DNA of 64,000 nucleotides from Heliocidaris tuberculata (Eukaryota; Echinodermata; Echinoidea; Camarodonta; Echinometridae). The stretch covers positions 25,207,562-25,271,561 of the forward strand of contig CM046842.1 of assembly GCA_025618425.1 (NCBI GenBank), in the 5' to 3' direction. Made by a program: the position numbers and the translations under genes. Positions 56,802-64,000 of the stretch are shown in pieces (positions within the stretch are counted from its first letter, which is position 1; each line of letters opens with the position of its first letter). The notes under the pieces were generated by a model. That model ran no database searches. It was not told the DNA's origin and saw only the letters and a list, made by a program, of their open reading frames with translations.

Positions 56802-57614
56802 TCAGCCTACTATGAACAGTTTCCCTTCTGCGTTACGGTATGCAAGTCTATCAGGAAATAGGAAAAAGGGTTTCTTTCCTTCACTTTTCAACCGCTTGAG
56901 ATGGTCCAACTTGTTCTTCCGCTTCTGCATGACACGCTTCGAGAAATCTTCTGACACATAAATCTTCTCACCCTTAAATGTGCTTTCCTTGAATTTCGAG
57001 ATGCAAGCCTTCCTCACCTTCTCCTTTACTACATATGAAGTAAAAGCCACGTGTATGATTCTGGGCTTATCCGTAGTCGAGGCAGAGCCAGATGGTGTAC
57101 GATGACATCTCTCTATGGGGCATTCATCTGAAGAAATACCAGCAAAATCACACAGCAGTGCCTTAACCGTCTCCTGACACTTCTCACCTCGAGCCTCCGG
57201 AACTCCGTGGAACACCAAGTTGTTCCGTCTGCTCCTGTTTTCCAGGTCGTCTAATTTCTCTAACATCTCCTCTTTCTCCTTCTTCAGCTTTTTCAACTCC
57301 ACCACCACATCGTCTAGTTGTATAGAACAGGCAGTAATCTTTTCTGCATTCTCATCAAGCTTCACCTCAAATTCATCTAGCCTCTTAACAAGCAACATCT
57401 CCATTCTCTCCTCTAGTCGAGAAAAGCGATCATCTAACTTCTGAGAGAAAAAGATGAACCACTGGGGTGGCTGACTCTGATCTCCACCTCCGCCGCCGCC
57501 GCCGGGCAAAGCAGGAGCAGATTCCATATCACCGTGCTCGTAAGCAACTTTCTTCGAAGCCATCACAGTATCTTTGTTTTTCTCAGGCGTATCAAGACGT
57601 CTTTTGGAACTCAT
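56802..57614 (-). CDS. L1-Tx1 ORF1: coiled-coil, RRM-like RNA-binding protein
   Basis: A 270-codon open frame. A short basic N-terminus and a glycine run (residues 38-44) lead into a heptad-rich coiled coil (about 55-125: FSQKLDDRFSRLEERMEMLL, then VVELKKLKKEKEEMLEKLDD). The LENRSRRNNLVFHGVPE motif marks the start of the RRM, ending with PRIIHVAFTSY. The C-terminal domain follows (KGEKIYVSEDFSKRVMQKR, KKPFFLFPDRLAYRN). This is the layout of L1 ORF1 proteins, which trimerise and coat the element RNA. It lies 5' of ORF2 on the same strand, 597 bp away. The start ATG follows a 144-bp 5' UTR. Confidence 0.92.
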   Translation of the reverse strand: MSSKRRLDTPEKNKDTVMASKKVAYEHGDMESAPALPGGGGGGGDQSQPPQWFIFFSQKLDDRFSRLEERMEMLLVKRLDEFEVKLDENAEKITACSIQLDDVVVELKKLKKEKEEMLEKLDDLENRSRRNNLVFHGVPEARGEKCQETVKALLCDFAGISSDECPIERCHRTPSGSASTTDKPRIIHVAFTSYVVKEKVRKACISKFKESTFKGEKIYVSEDFSKRVMQKRKNKLDHLKRLKSEGKKPFFLFPDRLAYRNAEGKLFIVG

Positions 57615-57773
57615 TGTACATCAATCGAATCCTGAGAACATAAGTTAACAAATCATCATATTTGCTTACCACCGTTACTTCTAGTTCAGTCAGAATTGGT
57701 GAAATTCAGAGATCAAAATGAAAGCATGCTTTCACTCCACTTCAGATAGGGCGCCCTCCACGTTTTGAACTTT

Positions 57774-58097
57774 AGAAACTCTTTTCTATTCACTGCTTCC
57801 TATATTCAGGGCGCAAATTTAGAGAAAATCCTGGAATTTAAACCTAAAGTTATGATTTCTTTTGATTGTTGAACCTTTTAAAATGCTGTTTATGTACTCT
57901 CTGATATATTATGGACAACACATTTATCAAGATCCTGATATAACTTATATGCAAGGGAGCAAAGCAACCTCAGTTAGAAACTTTTGAATTTTGAACCCCC
58001 TTAAAACACTAATTATCCACTATATTTTCTCCCTTTCGCTCTCTCTCTTTTAAAGTGTCACCCAGGGCACCCCTGCCCCTTGGATATCAGTATGCCA
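57774..58097. other. No gene seen
   Basis: Flank of the L1-Tx1 insertion; AT-rich, unique-looking. Confidence 0.5.
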
Positions 58098-59200
58098 CGG
58101 GGGGGGGGGGGGGGGGGGGGTGTTGAACGTTCTAAACCCCACTATACAGTATCTTTAGGCGTTGGAGTATTATTATGACTATAACTTGACACCATTTTAT
58201 GTATCCCGGGCATTCTTTAAATGGTTTCTGGAGGCTTCTCATCGATTACCAGGCACATTGATATCATAGCAATGGGGGCGGGGGCAACGGACATGGCACG
58301 GGAGGGGTGTGGGGTGCAAGTTCTGAACTTGAGTGTAAATCATTAGTCATGACTATCACTTGACACTAAGTCTCATATTATATATTATTGGACCAATAGG
58401 TTGTATTGGTTTCGGTAATATCATAAGTTGCTATAGGCACATTTACAACATCATAATCATATCAATAATAAAGAGTTATTTATCAATAAAATATGATAAA
58501 ACTGCACTATCTGACATCACACTCGGTATTAAAATATTCATCTGCATGTCAATCATTCCGATAGCAATTAAAAGTGAAATATTTGATTCTACACCTCACA
58601 ATGATACCGTTGCCAAGGAGAAGGCAGCCCTTAGCTACCAAGTTTTCACTCTACAGCCAATATCAAAGCGTAAACTTTAGAACACTGTAACTACTTTTGC
58701 CAGAAAAGCAGTGAACTTGTGATTTTTATACTGTATTGACCATATGTTTGGGCAGTTTTAATGAAAGTTTTAAGTCATTTGTCACAAAGGCATTAGAAAT
58801 ATGGAGAAAAATATATTTTGGTGCAATTCATATTTTGGGAAAAAAAGGATAAAAAATCACATATTTGGCCAAAAATTGTTATGTAAATCATTACCAAGAC
58901 AATTGAATGTGGTACCATGTTGTGAGGAATCTAATTTTCTTAATTTGATGCCTCAAACATGGTATTTGGAGGTTTCATTCAAAAGTTATATTCAAAATTG
59001 TCAATGCTTGTAATACATGGCAACCATTTTGGGGAAAAAAATGGCCGCCATTTCTATTCAGCAGCGTATTTCTGAGGTAGTCCACCTGGAAGTTGTGAAG
59101 GATGGTTTCCCAAACAAGTTCATACCCAGCAACCTTTTACAACAGCCCGTGTCTCAAAACCCCCCAAAATGGGGTTTTGCCTCCTAGGTAGTGTACCTTT
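58098..59200 (-). repeat. Unclassified ~1.05-kb repeat, copy 2 (inverted)
   Basis: Inverse match to 44725-45790 in full order, starting from a G-tract (58099-58120) and ending near CTAGGTAGTGTACC. The two copies have diverged by many substitutions and small indels. The 106-codon frame at 58360 is a by-product. Confidence 0.8.
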
Positions 59201-59379
59201 AATTGAAAATCGTTTCGAACAAATGTGACCCACGCTTAGCCATTTCGAATTATAAAGTTGGTATCCCGTTCCCTACAATCTTTTTAGGGGGTTGGGTGGG
59301 GTTCCACATGGCACCTGGGGAAGACTCTTCAACTTGTATGCTTAGGGGCAGGCCTACTTTTTCAAACCCCCTCCCCCCA

Positions 59380-59455
59380 AAAAAAAAAAAAACCTCAAAA
59401 CAAAACAAAACAAAAACACACCCACACCCACACACACACACACACACGCACACAC
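59380..59455. repeat. A-tract and (CA)n
   Basis: C/A tracts followed by CACACA repeats. Confidence 0.95.
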
Positions 59456-59629
59456 AGAACCTCGAACCACAGAACATCAAGGTTATTGCCCTGGTATCAT
59501 GAAGCTACTCGTAGGTCTTGTTTGTGCAGTCAATAGACCGGTTCTGTAATGTATCCAAATTTATGCGCAGTTCTTTTCTCAGCACCTAGTGACGAGCTAT
59601 TCCATCAACCTGCTTTTTATAAATGAGCC

Positions 59630-59745
59630 TCAATGCTTGGAATCCAGTTTGCATACATTACTTGTTGCTATGTCCGGCAAGCTTTCAGGTTGTCAAGAGC
59701 AACCTTTGTTCCTTTGTTTGAAGGGTATGTATAAAATTTGCATAC
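59630..59745 (+). repeat. Direct duplication of 61405-61520
   Basis: CTTGGAATCCAGTTTGCATA, CATTACTTGTTGCTATGTC, AAGCTTTCAGGTTGTCAAGA and CAACCTTTGTT recur in order at 61405-61500, about 1.77 kb away. Confidence 0.85.
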
Positions 59746-60385
59746 ATTACCGAAGCGGTCTATTGACGCGAAACCGTTTTTACGCAAACCCGTCATATCA
59801 TGTCCTAAGGGTCAAAGGGCAACCTTGAACAATTCGCATAAGTTGAATATTAAAATCAGATGTGTTGTTCATCCTGTACAATGTAACCAGTGGTACGAAG
59901 GGAGGTATGATGCGGTAACCTATAACTGGATACTTATCGTTATACTTTCCCTTGTCAGGAAACTATGTGAAAGTAATGCTTTAAATTTGCATGATAACAG
60001 GACAAAGTGCAGATGAACAGTATCCATATCAACTAACTTTAATGAACTGTATCCTCTGAGTTCTTACAGGATCGTCAGAACATTGGACCTTTGTAAGTTT
60101 GTTTTGCAGACACAAAATCTGATTTTAATCCCGGACACTTTCATCGTGCAAGTTTGATAGAATACAGAAGCAAACCAACCTATGTTTTACTTTATTAACT
60201 AAATTATATGAAATTGTAGGAAAAAAATTATAATAATCAACATGGATTTAGTTTGGGAATCGGAAAGTTCACTCGGAATGAAATATTCGAAGGGTTCTTT
60301 AAGCATGCTTCTTAATCCAAAAAACTAACTATAAGAAATGCATAATTTGTACACTTACCTATGGAGATCGGGCACATAAGGCACT
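59746..60385. other. No gene seen
   Basis: Unique-looking non-coding DNA. Confidence 0.5.
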
Positions 60386-60393
60386 AATGCGCC

Positions 60394-60837
60394 TATTGGT
60401 GTATCTAGGGAAGGGGCCGGGGGACGTGCTCCGGGCGGCACTTGAAGGGGGCGCAAAAAATGCAAAAAGATAGGAAGAAAAAGAGGAAAAAATGTCAAAA
60501 AATGATAATCCTTATGGATTACGCGCCCCCAAACCTCAGGTTGAATGCATTAGAAATACGATTTTGAGGGTTAAAAATGCAAAAATATTCTAAAGCTCGG
60601 TCGTTTTGCTCCCTCGCATAATTGTGTTGCTACAGGATCTCGCACTTTCACGCCCCTGTAATTTTTTTAAATAACGTTTTTTAAAGGGTTCAAAATTCGA
60701 AAAATGAAAATGTTCCCTCGCTTGTACAATAACGTAATAAGTTTCGGCACTCGGGGGGGGGGGGGGGGGGGGGGGGGAGGGGGAGGGCGCAACTTCATTG
60801 TTTGTCCCGAACGCCATAATCCTTAGATACGCTACTG
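60394..60837. mobile_element. hAT-like MITE with G-tract
   Basis: Left TATTGGTGTATCTAGGG and the right-end inverse CAGTAGCGTATCTAAGG. Flanks AATGCGCC and AATGCCCT (6 of 8) fit an old 8-bp duplication. Inner TGGCG/GCGC and a long G-tract at 60752-60777. Non-coding. Confidence 0.65.
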
Positions 60838-61181
60838 AATGCCCTAGTTGGTATCTATTCTGAAGCGGGACAATATCTTCACTTCTAATACATTTCATGT
60901 CACCAGATTTGGAGAGCAAGGTAAATGAAATTTTCTCTTTCCAGTCAAGTAATTTTCAAAATTCCACTCGTTACGGTAGTTCTGTATATTGGTGAAGTGT
61001 TCAAAGCTGATCATGACTGCAAAATTGAGTGGATGGCGCATCAAAATTCCAGTGCGCCGTGATGCACACGGGTTTACACTCTTCTTGCACTCGCTAACAA
61101 TTAGCGCATATAGTTCAACTCGTAAAAATGCGTTGACCTTTCGATACAATTTATGGATGTTTCTTTCCTGGGGACCTAGTA

Positions 61182-61386
61182 CACTCTAAAAACTAAAGTG
61201 TTAAAGCACCATTTAAAAGGGCCGCGAAGTGACAGCTTTTTCAAAATTGTAGATTAACACTTTCAACATGCTGGATACAGCACTATAAAGGCTGAATCCA
61301 GCAGTTTAAGAGTTGATCTACCATTTTGAAAAGTTGTCGCTCCTCGGCCTGTTTAAATGGTGATTTAACACTTAAGTTTTAGAGTG
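61182..61386. mobile_element. Palindromic MITE, CACTCTAAAA ends, TA duplication
   Basis: CACTCTAAAAACTAAAGTGT and the inverse of ACACTTAAGTTTTAGAGTG at the ends. Arms ACCATTTAAAAGGGC and GCCTGTTTAAATGGT pair, as do ATGCTGGAT and ATCCAGCAG. TA on both sides. 205 bp. Confidence 0.85.
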
Positions 61387-61404
61387 TAACGAGGTTGAAA
61401 TACA

Positions 61405-61520
61405 ATACTTGGAATCCAGTTTGCATACATTACTTGTTGCTATGTCTGACAAGCCTCTGACAAGCTTTCAGGTTGTCAAGAACAACCTTTGTTTTAAAAC
61501 TATGCATAAAATTTGAATAT
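61405..61520 (+). repeat. Second copy of the 59630-59745 duplication
   Basis: As described for 59630-59745, with a small internal duplication (TCTGACAAGC twice). Confidence 0.85.
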
Positions 61521-62049
61521 ATTTGTGAATAGGTCTATTCGGAAGATATGCGCTCTTATACGGGGTTTCCGCTCGGTAATAAGTGAAGGTCCGTATAATC
61601 AAGGAGCTTCAAGAGCTGGAGTCACATGTAGCTCATTCCCTTTAAACCATATTCGATGCCGCCAAGGAAACATATGTCAGGCATGTGCTTAACTGTATCT
61701 TCCTTGCAGATAAGAAGACAAAAAAGATTCCTGCCTGGCTGCAAACTTACGGGCCATTTTCAAAGGAAAATATGCTTTTGTAATGATAATTACTTTTCGC
61801 CACCACTAGTCTGATGATATGAGCAGTTCACAGTGCTTACTTTTACTGGGGGCAAGCGAAAAGAAATTGTACAAAATTCCCTGATATATGAATCAAAACG
61901 GCGCGACTAGGCATGTGTTTGCACTAATCTGACATATAACATCATAATTAACTATCCTAATTTAGCATATAACACATTCTCAACAAAAATAAGTAAATTG
62001 TATGATTTAAATTTTCCCCTAATACAAAAGAGAGAGAGAAAAAAATACA
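61521..62049. other. No gene seen
   Basis: Unique-looking sequence up to the 5'-truncated LINE. Confidence 0.5.
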
Positions 62050-62176
62050 ATGTTGGATGACAAACGGTTTATTACAATCTATAAAACATAAAAACAAGCT
62101 ATACAAGTGGTACTTAAAAAAACCCGACTCATCAAAACGAGTTGCAATTTAAACAATATCGAAATAAACTTACGAC

Positions 62177-62556
62177 CCCGGGGGGGGGGGGGGGGGGTAC
62201 TCACGTATATTGGGTATACGGGGATGTGCCGCTGGGAAGGGTGACTTTTTGAAGAAAGATCCTTAGACATGGGTCCCCTTTTCATTAAAAAGATCCTTAG
62301 ACATGGGTCCCATTTTTCCCCCAAAAATCCTTAGACATGGGTCTCTTCTCCCGGCTCTTATCATTTGTTTCATTCCTCTCTTTTCTCCCTCATTTGTCCT
62401 GGAAATCCTTAGACATGGGTCCATTTTTCACAAAAAATCCTTAGACATGGGTGCCTATTTACAGCAAAAGGACCCTTGGATGTGGGTATGGGTCTGGAGT
62501 TCTCAGCCGCACACCCCCGTCCGATTATAATCTGAGTACCCCCCCCCCCCCCCGGG
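62177..62556. mobile_element. MITE with poly-G ends and internal minisatellite, CTTACGAC duplication
   Basis: CTTACGAC flanks both sides exactly (62169-62176, 62557-62564). The ends are CCCGGGG plus G-tract plus TACTCA and the inverse TGAGTACC plus C-tract CCCGGG. The interior carries about six copies of CCTTAGACATGGGTCC at uneven spacing. Removing the element plus one CTTACGAC restores the LINE frame (NKLTTLLRE), confirming the insertion. The 8-bp duplication suggests hAT. Confidence 0.9.
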
Positions 62557-63286
62557 CTTACGACACTCCTCAGGGAGACAAAGATCAGATATTTCTCAGA
62601 CAAACTCATGCGTAATAAATCAAATATTAAACGTACATGGGATACCATAAACAACCTTATAAAAAAGAAAGTTCATGAATGCCCAGAGACTGCCTTCAGT
62701 ATTGATGATAAAATTGTGACTGATCCTTTAACCATAAGTAACTCATTTAACGATTTCTTCACAAAAATTGGTCCCACTCTTGCTAATAAAATACCACAGT
62801 GTAATACTGACTTTCGGACATACATGAACATTCCGCCTGATGATTCTCTATATTTATATCCTACAGATGAAAATGAAATAAGTAATATTGTCAGCTCGTT
62901 TGAAAATAATAAATCTGCAGGTTTAGACGAATTCAGTCTGAGGGTAATTAAAAGTGCGATTCATATCTAAACCGCTGTGTCATATTTTCAATTTATCACT
63001 TAATAAAGGGATTTTTCAAGACCAACTGAAAATCGCTAGAGTCACACCTATATTTAAGACTGGGGACAAAAGACAGCTTACTAACTACAGGACAATATCT
63101 GTTCTATCAGTTTTTTCTAAAATTCTTGAACTCATTGTATACACCAGGACTTACGAATTTCTTGTTAAACATGACATTATTTACAAAAACCAATTTGGAT
63201 TCCGCCAAAATTTTTCTACAGCTATGGCATTATCTAAACTAACAAACGATATAATTGACTCATTTGAAAAAAATCAATATTCAATT

Positions 63287-63713
63287 CTCCGTATCGCATA
63301 TAGCTCTCCGAATCCGAACGCATGCGGGGCTCTAATTTTGGGGCATGTGATTGCTGGCAACTGAGCTTCCGGGTCCGGCCGGAGCGTCATTGACAATGTG
63401 TTAGAAGACGTGGTCAGCGTAGCAAAAATTCCCTTTTGTTCCTAATCTAGCAAATAATCGTGTTTTTATACAGTTGATATTTAAATGGGATTCTTCTGTG
63501 AAGCCACCCAATGTGGGATGTTGAGCCGAAGATGCAAAACGTGTTTTCAGCAGAACAATCACGCACGAAAAAAGCAAGGAAATATCAGTGTATGCTCACT
63601 ATAGCTATAGACTGGAACCGGAAATATATGTGCCAACATCGTTGTCCCCGATATCGGCATCGGGAGCTGATATCGGCTGATATCGGCTGATATCGGCTAT
63701 ATGCGATAGGGAG
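63287..63713. mobile_element. 427-bp TIR element, AATT duplication (copy B)
   Basis: The inverse of 32981-33406. Ends CTCCGTATCGCATATAGC and GCTATATGCGATAGGGAG; AATT at 63283-63286 and 63714-63717. It sits inside the LINE reverse transcriptase. Removing it with one AATT joins the coding sequence in frame (S-I-G-I-F-I-D-L), which proves a 4-bp duplication. Confidence 0.93.
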
Positions 63714-64000
63714 AATTGGAATCTTTATAGACTTATCGAAAGCCTTCGATACCATTAATCACTCAATTCTACTAAAAAAACTTTACATGTATGGAATCCG
63801 TGGCATAGCACACGACTGGTTTGCCAGTTATCTTAGAAATCGCCTACAGTGTACTAAAATTGACTCGGTTTTCTCAAACATGAGTAATATCACATGTGGT
63901 GTACCTCAAGGGTCGTTGCTTGGTCCATTGCTTTTTATTCTTTATATAAGCGACATCTTCAAATCAACAGCAACATTAACTTTTGTTCTTTATGCCGACG

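Larger units (their letters stand above)
51744..57773 (-). mobile_element. Full-length L1-Tx1-type retrotransposon with 15-bp duplication
   Basis: CACGTTTTGAACTTT occurs at 51744-51758 and 57759-57773. The 6,000 bp between them (57758 to 51759, minus strand) carry a 144-bp 5' UTR starting AGGGCGCCCTATCTGAAGTG, ORF1, ORF2, a 3' UTR of about 660 bp and a short A-rich end. A long exact target duplication, both ORFs open and no truncation mean a recent full-length insertion. The poly-A on the plus strand at 51840-51876 is an internal T-tract of the element. Confidence 0.9.
62050..64000 (+). pseudogene. Jockey/CR1-type LINE, 5'-truncated, with two nested MITEs; runs off the window
   Basis: Coding blocks in order: WMTNGLLQSIKHKNKLYKWY (about 62055-62115), HQNELQFKQYRNKL, then after a MITE the LLRETKIRYFSDKL and RTWDTINNLIKKK blocks, NKSAGLDEFS, KIARVTPIFKTGDKRQLTNY, and after the second MITE GIFIDLSKAFDTINHSILLK, GVPQGSLLGPLLFILY and the start of a YAD(D) motif at the last bases. 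These are the linker and reverse transcriptase of a Jockey/CR1-group LINE; the endonuclease is missing. Frame slips occur at an A-run near 62115-62122 and near 62955. The MITEs at 62177-62556 and 63287-63713 interrupt it. It is non-functional, and its 3' end lies beyond the window. Confidence 0.88.

Noticed and set aside
58360..58680. 106-codon Ile-rich frame
   Set aside because: Part of the inverted 1.05-kb repeat; not open in the other copy.
61182..61386. Rho-independent-type terminator or riboswitch
   Set aside because: The long palindrome has MITE ends and a TA duplication, and the genome is eukaryotic.

Overview
This window looks like nuclear DNA from a marine invertebrate deuterostome, most likely an echinoderm (sea urchin type). 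Evidence: AT-rich DNA with spliced genes on long introns; an ankyrin-repeat/ZU5/UPA/Death-domain gene of a kind known to be expanded in sea urchins and amphioxus; non-LTR retrotransposons of the CR1/L2 type (with a 2A-like peptide) and L1-Tx1 type; tRNA-derived SINEs; and a very high density of short inverted-repeat transposons (MITEs), many with long poly-G/poly-C tracts. Nothing bacterial or viral was seen. The species call is inference.

Layout. 1-9.4 kb: no gene; MITEs, one SINE, degenerate minisatellites. 9.4-39.3 kb: one large minus-strand gene, read from right to left. A long ankyrin-repeat exon (about 36 repeats, 39320-35633), a ZU5 exon (26986-26669), a ZU5/UPA exon with an HFS motif (21390-21146), a small acidic exon (19238-19113), a UPA C-terminal exon (13265-13097) and a terminal Death-domain exon (9667-9402). 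The last five exons have canonical splice sites and matching phases throughout. The ankyrin exon carries four frameshifts, and its join to ZU5 does not fit in phase, so that join is inferred. The introns hold satellites, microsatellites, SINEs, MITEs and dead LINE pieces.

39.3-45.9 kb: intergenic or 5' region with a candidate TATA box, a piggyBac-like MITE pair, a SINE and several MITEs. 45.9-49.8 kb: a nearly complete CR1/L2-type LINE with one in-frame stop. 51.74-57.77 kb: a 6.0-kb full-length L1-Tx1-type LINE (minus strand) with a 15-bp target-site duplication and open ORF1 and ORF2. These two LINEs lie between inverted copies of an unclassified repeat of about 1.05 kb (44.7-45.8 and 58.1-59.2 kb). 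59.2-64 kb: MITEs and the 5'-truncated start of another LINE, broken by two nested MITEs and running off the window end.

How it fits together: if the exons belong to one gene, the product would be a cytoplasmic ankyrin scaffold with a ZU5-UPA-Death module like that of PIDD, UNC5 and ankyrins, with a candidate self-cleavage site, suggesting a role in death-domain or innate-immune signalling. Most of the rest is mobile DNA. Its target-site duplications, nesting and one paralogous empty site allow insertion events to be resolved from the sequence alone. The most interesting non-genic item is a 426/427-bp TIR element present twice with the same AATT target duplication.
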